Source: Collinsella sp. An307
GTDB taxonomy: Bacteria > Actinomycetota > Coriobacteriia > Coriobacteriales > Coriobacteriaceae
Direction: 5' to 3'
DNA length: 64,000 bases
Assembly (NCBI RefSeq): GCF_002161805.1
Contig: NZ_NFIP01000004.1
Span: 1-64,000, forward strand
Positions 14,700 to 26,385 of this stretch are shown piece by piece. Position 1 is the stretch's first letter. Every line of letters starts with the position of its first letter. The notes below the pieces were generated by a model. The model was given only the letters and a program-made list of their open reading frames with translations. It did no database searches and was not told the origin of the DNA. The translations under genes and the position numbers were made by a program.

Positions 14700-17633
14700 A
14701 TGGGAAGCCGTCTCGGCGCATCGCCCGCTGTCATGCGCGATGCGTCCGCCGCGCAGACGCAAGGCGTGGCAGAGCGGGCTGAGGGGTGCGAGGACACCGA
14801 CCCGCTCGAACGAATCCGTACACAATCAATCGATCATGTTCTTGCCGAGCTCGGCTCGGGCAAGGGCGGCCTGAGCTCGCAAGAAGCTGCCGACCGCCAG
14901 CAGAAATCCGGCAAGAACCTCATCGAAAGCGCGAAAAAGCGCTCGCCGCTTCTCGCGTTTCTTTCGAACTTCACGCACCTTATGGCCATCCTGCTCTGGG
15001 TCGCCGGCGCAATCGCGTTTTTCGCCGGCATGCCCGAGCTCGGCGTGGCCGTGTGGCTCGTGAACATCATCAACGGTGTCTTTAGCTTCTGGCAGGAGCA
15101 CCGTGCAAGCCAGGCGACCGAGGCCCTGAAAAAGATGCTCCCGGCATACGCCACCGTCATCCGCGACGGCCAGCAGCAAAAGATCCTTGCCGAGGACCTC
15201 GTTCCTGGCGACGTCATGCTCCTTGCCGAAGGCGATAAGATCTCGGCGGACGCCCGCGTCATCCAGAGCTCCGACTTGCAGGTGAACCAGTCCACCCTAA
15301 ACGGCGAATCCACCCCGTCGCGCAAGACCGCCGACGCCGTTGTGGAGGACGGTCTATCGGCCGCCGAGATCCCCAACCTCGTCTTTGCCGGAACCAGCGT
15401 GTCGGAGGGCAACGGCCGCGCCGTGGTCTTTCGCATCGGCATGGCGACCGAGTTTGGCAAGATCGCGAGCCTGACACAGAATATGGAGGCTGCCGAGAGC
15501 CCGCTCACCCGCGAGCTCAATCGCCTCACCAAACAGGTGACGGTCTTTGCCATGTGCATGGGCATCGCGTTTTTCCTGCTCAGCATGTTTGTGGTGAAAG
15601 AGCCGTTTGCAAGCTCGTTCATCTTTGCGCTCGGCATGGTCGTCGCCTTCATTCCCGAGGGGCTCCTCCCCACCGTCACGCTCTCGCTCGCCATGGCGGT
15701 GCAGCGTATGAGCACGCGATGCGCCCTTGTTAAGAAACTCGACTCCGTTGAGGCACTGGGCTCCACGAGCGTCATCTGCACCGATAAGACGGGCACGCTC
15801 ACCCAAAACGAGATGACCGTGAACCATCTCTGGACGGCGACGCGCGAGTACGAGATCACCGGCGTGGGCTATGCACCCGAGGGCCATATCGAGGCCGAGG
15901 GGCGCAGCTGGCGCGCCGTGGATGACGCCGACCTGGAGCTTCTGCTCGAAGGCGGCCTGCTCTGCGGCAACGCGCGCCTGGCCGCACCCGAGGCCGAAGG
16001 CGGGCGCTGGGAGGTCTTTGGCGACCCGACCGAGGCGTGCCTCATCGTCTCTGCCGAGAAAGGCGGCATCGACCGCACCGAGCTCGAGCACCGCATGCCG
16101 CGCGTGAAGGAGCTTCCCTTTGAGAGCCGTCGCAAGCGCATGACGACGGTGCATGCCCTCGAAAACCCCGTCGATGGGGCGCACCGCATCGCCTTTGTGA
16201 AAGGCGCGCCCAACGAGGTCGTTCGCCTCTCCACACAGGTGCGCGCAAACGGCGCAACCGTTGCGCTCGATGAGGCGACGCGCGAGCGCATCATGGCGGC
16301 AAACGACGCGTACGCTGCCGACGGCTTGCGCGTGCTCGCCGTGGCGTACCGCCCCCTCGACGGGCCTCGGGCCGATAGCGACATCCCTGCCGCAATGAGC
16401 GACTACGATCCCGACACCATCGAGCGCAACCTTACCTTTGTGGGCCTCGAGGTCATGATGGACCCACCGCGCCCCGAGGTCGCCGCCGCCGTAGCGGAAT
16501 GCCACCGTGCGGGTATCCGCATCGTCATGATCACGGGCGACTACGGCCTCACCGCGGTGAGCATCGCGCGTCGCCTTAAGATCGTGGAGGGCGAGGACGT
16601 GTCGGTCATCTCGGGCTTTGAGCTCGCCCACATGGACGATGACGAGCTCAAGCGCCGCCTTGCCGGACAGGTGGTGTTTGCCCGCATGGCGCCCGAGCAG
16701 AAGCTCCGCGTGGTCACCGCCCTGCAGGAGATGGGCGAGATCGTGGCCGTGACGGGCGACGGCGTGAACGATGCGCCGGCGCTCAAGAAGGCTGACATCG
16801 GCGTTGCCATGGGCGTCACCGGTACCGACGTGGCAAAAGAGGCGGCCGACATGATCTTGACGGACGATAACTTTGCCTCCATCGTTGCCGCCATCGAGGA
16901 GGGCCGCGCCGTCTACAGCAACATCCGCAAGTTCCTCCTCTACATCTTGAACTCCAACGCGCCCGAGGCCGTGCCCTCCGCCGTGTACCTGCTCTCCGGC
17001 GGTGCCGTGCCGCTGCCGCTTACCACGATGCAGATCCTGACCATCGACCTTGGCACCGACATGCTGCCCGCCCTCGGCCTTGGCACCGAGCCGCCCGAGG
17101 ACGCCATCATGGACCAACCGCCGCGCGATCCCCACGAGCGCCTGCTCAACCGCCGCGTGCTCGTAAAGGCCTTCCTCTGGTACGGTCTTATGGGCTCCCT
17201 TGCCGCCATGACGGGGTACTTCCTCGTCAACATGCTGCACGGCTGGACGCCCGGTATGCCGCTCTTTGGCCTTGGCAACGACGGCGACCCTGTCTACATC
17301 CAGGCCACGACCATGACGCTTGCGGGCATCGTCTTCGCGCAGATCGGCCAGGTTATGAACTGCCGCACAGAACGCACCTCTGTCTTTGCGATCGGCCTTC
17401 TCTCGAACCACCGCATACTCACCGGTATCGTGTTCGAGATCGCACTCATCGTCTTCCTTACGGTGTTCCCACCGCTCCAGGGCCTTTTCCACACCACGCC
17501 GCTCGGCTGGCAGGACTATGTGTTCCTCTGTTGCATCCCGCCCATCGTTTTTGCCGTCGAGGAGCTGCGCAAGGCCTGGCTTCGCCGTCACCAAAGCGCG
17601 CGCAGTGCCAAGCGCACGCCCTCTGAGAGTTAG
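14700..17633 (+). CDS. P2-type cation-transporting ATPase, Na+/K+-ATPase-like
   Basis: 977-residue membrane pump. It has an N-terminal cation-ATPase domain (from about residue 45), the TLNGES actuator motif, phosphorylation site DKTGT with D362, the KGAPNEVV nucleotide-binding motif and the hinge GDGVNDAPAL near 686. About ten membrane helices are likely. The M4 motif PEGLLPT and the M6-region TIDLGTDMLPALGLGTEPPE, followed by QPPRDPHERLLNRR, resemble P2C (Na+/K+, H+/K+) pumps more than SERCA. The ATG at 14700 is chosen for GGAGAGG just upstream; the in-frame extension upstream looks non-coding. It is followed at 9 bp by two TrkA-like genes and there is no TrkH pore in sight. The ion is not certain. 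Confidence 0.9.
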   Translation: MGSRLGASPAVMRDASAAQTQGVAERAEGCEDTDPLERIRTQSIDHVLAELGSGKGGLSSQEAADRQQKSGKNLIESAKKRSPLLAFLSNFTHLMAILLWVAGAIAFFAGMPELGVAVWLVNIINGVFSFWQEHRASQATEALKKMLPAYATVIRDGQQQKILAEDLVPGDVMLLAEGDKISADARVIQSSDLQVNQSTLNGESTPSRKTADAVVEDGLSAAEIPNLVFAGTSVSEGNGRAVVFRIGMATEFGKIASLTQNMEAAESPLTRELNRLTKQVTVFAMCMGIAFFLLSMFVVKEPFASSFIFALGMVVAFIPEGLLPTVTLSLAMAVQRMSTRCALVKKLDSVEALGSTSVICTDKTGTLTQNEMTVNHLWTATREYEITGVGYAPEGHIEAEGRSWRAVDDADLELLLEGGLLCGNARLAAPEAEGGRWEVFGDPTEACLIVSAEKGGIDRTELEHRMPRVKELPFESRRKRMTTVHALENPVDGAHRIAFVKGAPNEVVRLSTQVRANGATVALDEATRERIMAANDAYAADGLRVLAVAYRPLDGPRADSDIPAAMSDYDPDTIERNLTFVGLEVMMDPPRPEVAAAVAECHRAGIRIVMITGDYGLTAVSIARRLKIVEGEDVSVISGFELAHMDDDELKRRLAGQVVFARMAPEQKLRVVTALQEMGEIVAVTGDGVNDAPALKKADIGVAMGVTGTDVAKEAADMILTDDNFASIVAAIEEGRAVYSNIRKFLLYILNSNAPEAVPSAVYLLSGGAVPLPLTTMQILTIDLGTDMLPALGLGTEPPEDAIMDQPPRDPHERLLNRRVLVKAFLWYGLMGSLAAMTGYFLVNMLHGWTPGMPLFGLGNDGDPVYIQATTMTLAGIVFAQIGQVMNCRTERTSVFAIGLLSNHRILTGIVFEIALIVFLTVFPPLQGLFHTTPLGWQDYVFLCCIPPIVFAVEELRKAWLRRHQSARSAKRTPSES

Positions 17634-17642
17634 GAGATCATC

Positions 17643-18296
17643 ATGAACGTTATCATTGTGGGCATTGGCTTTATGGGTACCGGTCTTGCCCAGCGCCTCA
17701 TCCATCAAGGGTTTTCCGTCACCGCCGTTGACCAGAACCAGACAGCGCTCGACGCGCTGGGCGATGCCTTTCCCGGGCAGCGCGTGTGCGGCGTGGGATT
17801 TGACCGCGACGTTCTTGAGCGGGCTGGCATCGAGCGCACCGACGCCGTCGTATCGTGCATGGGGTCTGACGAAGCCAACATCGTCGTCGCGCACGTGGCT
17901 CGCTCGACCTTCCACGTACCGCGCGTCATCGCGCGCCTGCACGACCTCTCCAAGGCGGATACGTATCGCCGCCTGAACATCCAGACGATCTCGCCCAACG
18001 CCTGGGGCATCGCCCGCACGGCCGAGCTGCTCACCTACCAGCACCTCGACAGCGTGTATGACGTGGGCTCCGGCGATGTGGTCATCGTGCGCGCCGACGT
18101 GCCGGCGCTACTCGACGGCACCACGGTGCGCGAGCTCACCGCACTTGGCGAAGTTCAGATTGTGGGCGTCTCGCGCGACAACGAGACCTTTATCCCCACG
18201 CAGGGCACCGTGCTCGTCGACGGCGACATCGTCTACGCTGCCGTCGCCACAAGTGCCACGCGCAAATTTAAGCAGATGTTCGGCATCGCCGCGTAA
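17643..18296 (+). CDS. trkA: TrkA/KtrA-like RCK potassium-regulation protein (first)
   Basis: 217 residues. A Rossmann NAD(H)-binding domain starts MNVIIVGIGFMGTGLAQRL with the GxGxxG loop. RTDAVVSCMGSDEANIV follows, then a C-terminal RCK_C domain (about 135-215; LLDGTTVRELTALGEVQIVGVSR). Such proteins bind nucleotides (NAD(H), ATP/ADP or c-di-AMP) and gate Trk/Ktr potassium channels from the cytoplasm. GGAG lies 7 nt before the ATG. It sits between the P2 ATPase and a second RCK gene, 12 bp before the latter. Confidence 0.88.
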   Translation: MNVIIVGIGFMGTGLAQRLIHQGFSVTAVDQNQTALDALGDAFPGQRVCGVGFDRDVLERAGIERTDAVVSCMGSDEANIVVAHVARSTFHVPRVIARLHDLSKADTYRRLNIQTISPNAWGIARTAELLTYQHLDSVYDVGSGDVVIVRADVPALLDGTTVRELTALGEVQIVGVSRDNETFIPTQGTVLVDGDIVYAAVATSATRKFKQMFGIAA

Positions 18297-18308
18297 GGAG
18301 GACTCATC

Positions 18309-18968
18309 ATGCAGATTATCATCGTGGGTGGCGGCAAGACCGGCTCGCACCTAGCCGAGCGCCTGACCGAAGACGGTGCCGCCGTGACCGTTATCGAGGG
18401 ACGTCCCGAAGTGGCCCGCCACCTGCGCGCCGCCTGCCCCACCGCTACCGTTATCGAGGGATCCGGATCCGACCCGCAGGTACTCGAGCGCGCCGGCATC
18501 CATATGGTGGATGCGCTCGCCGCTGTCACGGGCGAAGACGAGGTCAACCTCGTCGTGTCGATGCTCGCCAAGATGGAGTTTTCGGTGCCGCGTGTGGTCG
18601 CCCGTGTGAACAGCCCGGCCAACGCATGGATGTTCACCCCGGCAAATGGTGTCGATGTGGGCGTGAACCAGGCGGAGATCACGGCGCGCTTCATCTTGGA
18701 AGGCATGAACGCCCGCGACGTCTACACACTCATGAGCCTTGGCCGCGATGACCACCGCATCGTTCAAGCGACCGTGGCGCCCAGCTCGCATGTGGCAGGT
18801 AAGACCCTGCGTGACATCGCCTTTCCCGCAGAGACCATCGTGGCGGGCGTCGAGCACGAGGGGGCGCTCGCCGTCCCCAACGGCGATACCATACTCGCCC
18901 CCGGCGATGAAGCCGTACTCTTTACCACCGATGAGGGCACCGAGGAGCTAAGGCGCCTCTTTTCGTAG
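18309..18968 (+). CDS. trkA: TrkA/KtrA-like RCK potassium-regulation protein (second)
   Basis: 219 residues with the same two-domain plan: MQIIIVGGGKTGSHLAERL at the N-terminus, EGSGSDPQVLERAGI and VTGEDEVNLVVSMLAK in the middle, and an RCK_C domain at about 140-219. It is clearly paralogous to the preceding gene but diverged. A GGAGG site precedes the ATG. The ATPase-RCK-RCK unit ends with a strong terminator. The pair may form a hetero-octameric gating ring. Confidence 0.88.
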   Translation: MQIIIVGGGKTGSHLAERLTEDGAAVTVIEGRPEVARHLRAACPTATVIEGSGSDPQVLERAGIHMVDALAAVTGEDEVNLVVSMLAKMEFSVPRVVARVNSPANAWMFTPANGVDVGVNQAEITARFILEGMNARDVYTLMSLGRDDHRIVQATVAPSSHVAGKTLRDIAFPAETIVAGVEHEGALAVPNGDTILAPGDEAVLFTTDEGTEELRRLFS

Positions 18969-18996
18969 CGCCACGCGATACGAATCGATAACCGAA

Positions 18997-19059
18997 GACG
19001 GGGCGTGCCGCTCGTCCGCGCAGACGCGTAGCGGGCGGCACGCCCCGTCCTTTGTTGTT
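18997..19059 (+). terminator. terminator after the ATPase-trkA operon
   Basis: An 18-bp stem (18997-19014 with 19032-19049, one wobble pair) is followed by CTTTGTTGTT. It lies 28 bp past the second trkA stop, and lgt approaches convergently. Confidence 0.88.
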
Positions 19060-19116
19060 CTCCGAGTAGCTCAGCAAATGGCTGGCGGTAAAACTCCGCT
19101 AGCGAACTCCGTCCTC

Positions 19117-19938
19117 TTATACCCCCACGTAATCGTTCTGGGGACGCCTGAGGCGCAGGGCGACAATAAGGATCACGATGCCTGCGACCACCAGCGGCAG
19201 ACTGAGAATCTGCCCCATGGTGATCACGCCGCCCAGAAGATAGCCAAGCTGCACGTCGGGCACGCGCACGAACTCCACCAGGATGCGGGCGATACCATAG
19301 CCGATGAGGAAGATGCCCAGAAACGTACCCTGCGGGAGCGTCGGCTTCTTGCGGCTGAGCAAGTAGAGCACGCAAAAGAGCACGATACCCTCGAGCACCG
19401 CCTCGTAGAGCTGGCTCGGGTGGCGCGGCATATCCCCCGCCGCACCGCCAAAGACCACGCCCCACGGCAGATCGGTCGGCTTGCCCCACAGCTCGCCGTT
19501 GACAAAGTTTGCGCAGCGGCCGAGCGCAAGCGCAATGGGCGCGCCAATGACGGCCAAGTCGGCGATGGTCCATGTGGAGATATGCATGGCACGGCAAGCG
19601 ATGGCGCCGCCCAAGATGCCGCCCACGAGACCGCCGTGGAAACTCATGCCTCCGTGATTGGTCATGAAGATCTCGAGCGGGTGGGCAAAGTAATAACCAT
19701 CCCCGTAGAAGATGACATAGAACAGGCGCGCACCCACCACAAGGCCAAAAAACACCCCAAAGACCACCATCGAGAGGTCATCAGCCGAGATATTGAGGCC
19801 CCAACGGCGCTGCGTGCGCCACATCACCACTGCCGTGAGAAACGTGCCCACCACGTAGGCGAGACCGTACCAGTAGATAGTGATGGGCCCCGCCGAAAAC
19901 GCGACGGGGTCCAGCATCTGATAAAGATCGTTCAGCAC
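19117..19938 (-). CDS. lgt: prolipoprotein diacylglyceryl transferase
   Basis: 273-residue multi-pass membrane enzyme. It moves diacylglycerol from phosphatidylglycerol to the lipobox cysteine of prolipoproteins such as MetQ here. The conserved block HGGMSFHGGLVGGILGG (near residue 95), ALGRCANFVNGELWG and RHPSQLYEAVLEG are present. GTG start at 19938, with an AAGG site embedded in the stop of the NifU-like gene 9 bp upstream, so the two are coupled. Confidence 0.95.
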   Translation of the reverse strand: MLNDLYQMLDPVAFSAGPITIYWYGLAYVVGTFLTAVVMWRTQRRWGLNISADDLSMVVFGVFFGLVVGARLFYVIFYGDGYYFAHPLEIFMTNHGGMSFHGGLVGGILGGAIACRAMHISTWTIADLAVIGAPIALALGRCANFVNGELWGKPTDLPWGVVFGGAAGDMPRHPSQLYEAVLEGIVLFCVLYLLSRKKPTLPQGTFLGIFLIGYGIARILVEFVRVPDVQLGYLLGGVITMGQILSLPLVVAGIVILIVALRLRRPQNDYVGV

Positions 19939-19947
19939 AACTGCGCC

Positions 19948-20235
19948 TTAGAACGGCGTGTACTCGTCGTACAGGTCAGCCATGCCGCCCTGGGCGGCGA
20001 GGTCGTTCACCGACACGACGCGCGTGACGCCGGGCACGTTCTCCTTCAGGATGCGCTCGATGCCCATCGAGAGCGTGAGCTGGCTCATAGGGCAGCCGGC
20101 GCAGTGACCGGTGAGCTCGAGCGAGACGACGCCCTCGTCATCGACACTGTGGTAAATCATGTCGCCGCCGTCGGCCTGAAGGTTTGGGCGAATCTGGTCG
20201 AGGACCTTGACCAGGAGTTCTTCGTTAACAGCCAC
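19948..20235 (-). CDS. NifU C-terminal-domain iron-sulfur scaffold protein
   Basis: 95 residues that form a single NifU_C domain: LDQIRPNLQADGGDM, a central GHCAGCPMSQLTL with the CxxC that binds a transferable Fe-S cluster, then IERILKENVPGV. It is a NfuA-like carrier that loads Fe-S apoproteins in the cytoplasm. GTG start with AAAGGAG 5 nt upstream. It is followed directly by lgt. Confidence 0.92.
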   Translation of the reverse strand: MAVNEELLVKVLDQIRPNLQADGGDMIYHSVDDEGVVSLELTGHCAGCPMSQLTLSMGIERILKENVPGVTRVVSVNDLAAQGGMADLYDEYTPF

Positions 20236-20365
20236 GCTGGGCTCCTTTCATGTGCTATAGGCGCGGGTCGAAATGCTGCCCCGCAGGTGACTGATGATAC
20301 TACAAGGTGGTACCCACAAGACAGCGCATCACACACGAGGTTGTGTAGAGCAGATGTTGCGTCGC

Positions 20366-22111
20366 TCACGCACCCGCAAGCCCCGCCGCAACCGAGGCGA
20401 AGGCGATGATGACGCCCACGATGGACTCGCCACCGAGCACGCCGGACGCCACGACGACGCCCGCTTCCTCCGCCTGCGCCGTATCCGCTCCGCGCGCGGC
20501 GCGCACACGGTCCCACACCCAGCGCACCACCGCGCCTGCCACAGTGGAGATTGACATGTAAAACGGCAGGTACACGCCGAGCCCAAGCATCATCGAGGGG
20601 ATGCCGGCGAGATAGAGGGCAGCGCCCACCGCAAGTCCTACGGCAAAGGCCGCCGTGCTCGGGATACCCGAAACCATGGTGGCGACCACATTTGCCTGCG
20701 CGGCGACAAAGAGAGCGTCCGCGCCAAAGGCATCGGTGCCGTATGCGCCTACGAGAGCCGCCATCGCCCCAACTGCGACAAACGTCCCCAGAAGCGCCCC
20801 TATCGCCTGGCCTGCCCACATGACATGCGGGTCGGTCCCTATAATCTGGCCGGTCTTGAAGTCGCTCATCACATCTCCGGCAAGGCCGCACGCAACCGCG
20901 ATTACGCCTGCCACAAAAAAGAGCTGCACACGCGTGCTTGCAGAGAAGGCCGCCACAAAGAGCAGCACGATGAGGCCAAAGATCTCCATGGGGTCGATGC
21001 CCGACTGGCCAACGGACTGTGCACTCATGACAGCGGTCACAAAGGAAAGCGCCACAACCACAAGGCAGACGAGGGGCGAGAAACCGAGCATAAAGCAAAG
21101 CGCAAGCGCCGCGGCAGCAACCATGAGGGCGAGCAGGCCGCGATCGCGCGTGAGAATGGTCCCCGAAGAGGGTCTTTCGCTACGGGCAGTCCTGAGCTCG
21201 CTCGAAGGCGCCACAGGCACCTTCGGCTCGTGCGGAACTTGCGAAAGACCCTCGCCGGAGCCCTTCCCCACCGCGACGCGCGCTCGTCCTCGCCCAAGAA
21301 GCGGCAGTGTGACGTCCTTGATGACAACGCCCGCGCCAGAACCCATCATGAGCCCCATGCCGAGGCTCGACACGATGCCCTGCGCCGTGGCGACATCCCA
21401 AAATCCGAGCGCGCTGCCCGCCCAAACGATGCCAAACCATCCGGCAACCGCACCGACCGTCCACCAGATAATCGAGCGCCTGCCCGCAAGAAAACCTACA
21501 GCCCAGCGCATGGGAGACAGCTGCAGACCTGTCGCCACACCCGGAACGGGAACCTGAGCCACGAGCGCGGGGATGATACCGAGGACGTCGCGCGCCACGC
21601 ACCAGGCACCCGCCACCGCCATCGAGCCAAAGAGCATGCTTCCTGTCTGCCCGCCAGCCCGACTTGCCAGCAGCGTCTCTGCCGCCGCACGACCGATGGG
21701 GTACTCCAGATCGGACTCATCCACAAAATGTCGGCGGATGAGGGCCGTGCACACGAGACCGAGAAGCGTACCGGCAAGGGCAACCGCAAGCATCTCGAGC
21801 ATGCTCACGTCATCCCCCGCGCCCAGAATCCACACGCCGGGAATGGTGAAGGCAAGGCCGCCCGCAACCATGGAGCCGGCGGACATAATGACCTGCGTGA
21901 TATTCGCTTCGTTAAGGCTCGTGCGGCCCGCAGCGCGCAGCAGTACAAGCGCAGTTATGGAGGTGAAGATCGTCGGCCAGGGAAGCGAGCCCATCTTAAG
22001 GGCGGTGTAGACCGACGAGGCGGTGATGATGACGCAGCCCACGCACCCGATCAGAATGCCGACCGGCGAGAGCTGCCCGCGCAATGGCGCGCGGCGAGCG
22101 TTCGAACTCAT
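20366..22111 (-). CDS. OPT family oligopeptide/metal-complex transporter
   Basis: 581-residue integral membrane protein with about 14-16 hydrophobic segments. OPT family blocks are seen: SSVYTALKMGSLPWPTIF near the N-terminus, SLNEANITQVIMSAGSM and GLAFTIPGVWIL. The NPP-type signature is not obvious. Bacterial OPT members take up small peptides or iron chelates with protons. GAAGGGA precedes the ATG. A 130-bp gap separates its stop from the nifU-like gene; no terminator is evident there. Confidence 0.85.
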   Translation of the reverse strand: MSSNARRAPLRGQLSPVGILIGCVGCVIITASSVYTALKMGSLPWPTIFTSITALVLLRAAGRTSLNEANITQVIMSAGSMVAGGLAFTIPGVWILGAGDDVSMLEMLAVALAGTLLGLVCTALIRRHFVDESDLEYPIGRAAAETLLASRAGGQTGSMLFGSMAVAGAWCVARDVLGIIPALVAQVPVPGVATGLQLSPMRWAVGFLAGRRSIIWWTVGAVAGWFGIVWAGSALGFWDVATAQGIVSSLGMGLMMGSGAGVVIKDVTLPLLGRGRARVAVGKGSGEGLSQVPHEPKVPVAPSSELRTARSERPSSGTILTRDRGLLALMVAAAALALCFMLGFSPLVCLVVVALSFVTAVMSAQSVGQSGIDPMEIFGLIVLLFVAAFSASTRVQLFFVAGVIAVACGLAGDVMSDFKTGQIIGTDPHVMWAGQAIGALLGTFVAVGAMAALVGAYGTDAFGADALFVAAQANVVATMVSGIPSTAAFAVGLAVGAALYLAGIPSMMLGLGVYLPFYMSISTVAGAVVRWVWDRVRAARGADTAQAEEAGVVVASGVLGGESIVGVIIAFASVAAGLAGA

Positions 22112-22261
22112 AGGTTGTCCCTTCGTATATCCGCTCCCCCTCTGCCGGGGAGTCGGGTTACGGCAAAGTCCGTTCAGTATAGCGGGGTGAGGAACGCCCG
22201 TTGCCGCACGCGGCGCGTATCATAGAATCAAAGCAGAACCGTCGCGAGAAAGAGGGCAGCC

Positions 22262-23068
22262 ATGGGCGCCGCAACGCATATCCTTACCGTCGATGTGGGA
22301 AACACCACCACACGCCTCGGCGTCTACACCCTGCCCGCAGACCGCGAGGACGCCGCCGCGCCCGAGCTCATTGGCGCCTGCGATCTCACCACGCCGGACC
22401 GCGCCACCGCGGACGAACTCCGCATCCAGCTTGCCCAGGCCCAGGGTATTCTGCCGATGGCCGAGCTTGCCGGCTCCATCCTCTCATGCGTGGTTCCCAC
22501 ACTCACCGAAACCTGGCGCCACGCCCTCGCAAGCGTTGCGCAAACACGACCGCTCGTTGTGGGGCCGGGGCTCAAATCGGGCATCCGCATGCGCTATGAC
22601 GATCCCTCCGAGGTGGGGGCGGACCGCATCGCCGGCATCGTTGCGGCGCGTGCCGCCTACGAACTCCCGGCGGTCGTCGTCGACCTGGGCACCACCACCA
22701 ACTTCGACGTCATCGACGCTACGGGCGCTTTTGCGGGCGGCATCATCGCCCCCGGCATCGCGCTCGGCGCGCAGTCCCTCGCTCGCGCCGCGGCGCGCCT
22801 CCCCATCATCGAGCTCGCCGCGCCCAAGTCCCTCATTGGAACGAGCACGCGCTCTGCCATGCAATCCGGCGTGGTCTTTGGCGAGGTCGCACGCATAGAC
22901 GGTCTTATCGAGGGCATCGCGGGAGAACTCGGCGCGGCGCCCACGGTCATCCTTACCGGTGGTGACGCCGCGCGCATAGCACCGCTCCTCAAGCACGCGG
23001 CAACCGTCGACGGCGACCTCACCCTCCGCGGCCTCGCGCTCCTCTGGCAGAAAATCCGCCGCGGCTAA
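22262..23068 (+). CDS. coaX: type III pantothenate kinase
   Basis: 268 residues. It phosphorylates pantothenate in the first step of coenzyme A synthesis. The N-terminal ATP-binding motif TVDVGNTTTRLG, the GADRIAGIVAA motif, VVVDLGTTTNFDVID and GGIIAPGIALGAQSL are diagnostic of CoaX. The ATG follows AAAGAGGGC. It diverges from the OPT gene and is convergent with glnN copy 2. Confidence 0.93.
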   Translation: MGAATHILTVDVGNTTTRLGVYTLPADREDAAAPELIGACDLTTPDRATADELRIQLAQAQGILPMAELAGSILSCVVPTLTETWRHALASVAQTRPLVVGPGLKSGIRMRYDDPSEVGADRIAGIVAARAAYELPAVVVDLGTTTNFDVIDATGAFAGGIIAPGIALGAQSLARAAARLPIIELAAPKSLIGTSTRSAMQSGVVFGEVARIDGLIEGIAGELGAAPTVILTGGDAARIAPLLKHAATVDGDLTLRGLALLWQKIRRG

Positions 23069-23087
23069 GCCCCTCCCCGTTAACGGA

Positions 23088-23124
23088 CCAGGGCCCCGCA
23101 GGTCAACAACCTGCAGGGCCCTGG
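23088..23124. terminator. hairpin between convergent coaX and glnN copy 2
   Basis: A long, nearly perfect hairpin is formed by CCAGGGCCC / GGGCCCTGG outer arms and GCAGGT / ACCTGC inner arms. It lies between the coaX stop (23068) and the glnN stop (23166). Neither side has a T-run, so it may stop transcription inefficiently or with Rho. Confidence 0.65.
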
Positions 23125-23165
23125 TGCATCAATGCAACGTTTGCTGTGCGCGGTGACGGGGCGCC

Positions 23166-25256
<2,091 letters not shown>

Positions 25257-25512
25257 ACGGCACTCCCTTCGGTGGCGCGCCTCAATGCAGCGGGCGGCCT
25301 CGGCGATGCAGCTGTGAACAGGGTAACGCACCAGCGGCGTTGCGGGGCGCCCAGATAAGGTTCTCGTCCAAAACGCAACAAAATCCCTCGTCCGCGCAAG
25401 CCGACACGCCCAACGTTCCCATCCGGTTACCGACCTCGCCGCACGCAAGCGCGACGGTCCGCATGCGCTACCATCTCTTCTACCGGCGCACGCTCCAAAC
25501 GAAAGGCACGCC

Positions 25513-26379
25513 ATGCGCATCGACAACATCTTTGCCAACGCCCGCGCAGGCGGGCGCATCCCCGTCTCTTTTGAGATGTTTCCGCCTAAAGGCGAGCTCA
25601 CCTTGGAGCGCGCTCGTGAGGCGGCCGAGAAACTCTGCGCCTGCGCGCCCGATTTCATAAGCGTCACCTGCTCTGCCGGCGGCACGGGCGACTCAAGCGC
25701 CACGGCGGACATTGCCGCCATGATCGAGCGCGATTTTGGCGTGAGCTCCGTCGCGCACCTCACCGGTATCGGCCGAACACGCGCCGAGCTTGCCGAGCGA
25801 ATTGCCGCCTACCGAAAGGCGGGGGTCGAAAACGTCCTCGCCTTGCGGGGCGACATGCCCGAGGGCGCCGATGCGGCGCGTGGGGATTTCTCCTTTGCCT
25901 ACCAGATTATCCCCGACCTCGTCGAAGCCGGATTCTGCGTGGGCGCGGCCGCCTACCCCGAGGGCCACATAGCCTGCGATGACCTTGCCGAAAGCGTTCG
26001 GCACCTGCGCCTCAAGCAGGATGCGGGCGCCTCGTTTTTGGTCACGCAGCTCTTCTTCGATAACGATTTGTTCTATCGGTTCCGCGAGCTTGCAGACGCC
26101 GCGGGCATCACCGTGCCCATTACCTGCGGCATCATGCCCTTTATGAGCAAACAGCAGGTAACACGCATGGTCTTTATGTGCGGAGCGTCGCTTCCCTCCC
26201 CCGTCATCAAGCTCCTCGCGCGGTACGAGGATGACCAAGAGAGCCTTATGCATGCGGGTATTGACTACGCCTGCCGTCAGCTCGAAGACCTTGCCGCGCA
26301 CGGCGTCGACGGCCTGCACGTGTACACGATGAACCGCCCCTCGGTCGCCCGCGCAGCGATTGCCGCGCTGGGAAGGTAG
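25513..26379 (+). CDS. metF: methylenetetrahydrofolate reductase
   Basis: 288-residue flavoprotein that makes 5-methyl-tetrahydrofolate for methionine synthase. Typical blocks are [10 protein letters not shown] near the N-terminus, [28 protein letters not shown], the [10 protein letters not shown] strand and [10 protein letters not shown]. It is the first gene of metF - reactivation protein - metH, with only 6 bp to the next gene. The 256-bp region upstream shows no SAM or cobalamin riboswitch that I recognise. Confidence 0.93.
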   Translation: MRIDNIFANARAGGRIPVSFEMFPPKGELTLERAREAAEKLCACAPDFISVTCSAGGTGDSSATADIAAMIERDFGVSSVAHLTGIGRTRAELAERIAAYRKAGVENVLALRGDMPEGADAARGDFSFAYQIIPDLVEAGFCVGAAAYPEGHIACDDLAESVRHLRLKQDAGASFLVTQLFFDNDLFYRFRELADAAGITVPITCGIMPFMSKQQVTRMVFMCGASLPSPVIKLLARYEDDQESLMHAGIDYACRQLEDLAAHGVDGLHVYTMNRPSVARAAIAALGR

Positions 26380-26385
26380 CGCGCC

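Noticed and set aside
14806-14826. GAATCCGTAC core of the palindromic repeat inside the ATPase gene
   Set aside because: Only ten bases match and there is no inverted partner nearby; probably chance within coding sequence.
20303-20319. T-box-like GGTGGTACC sequence
   Set aside because: It lies on the plus strand with no plus-strand gene downstream until 22262, and the surrounding specifier and stem I features are missing.
25257-25512. SAM or cobalamin riboswitch upstream of metF
   Set aside because: The B12 box, SAM-I core and other conserved blocks are not present.
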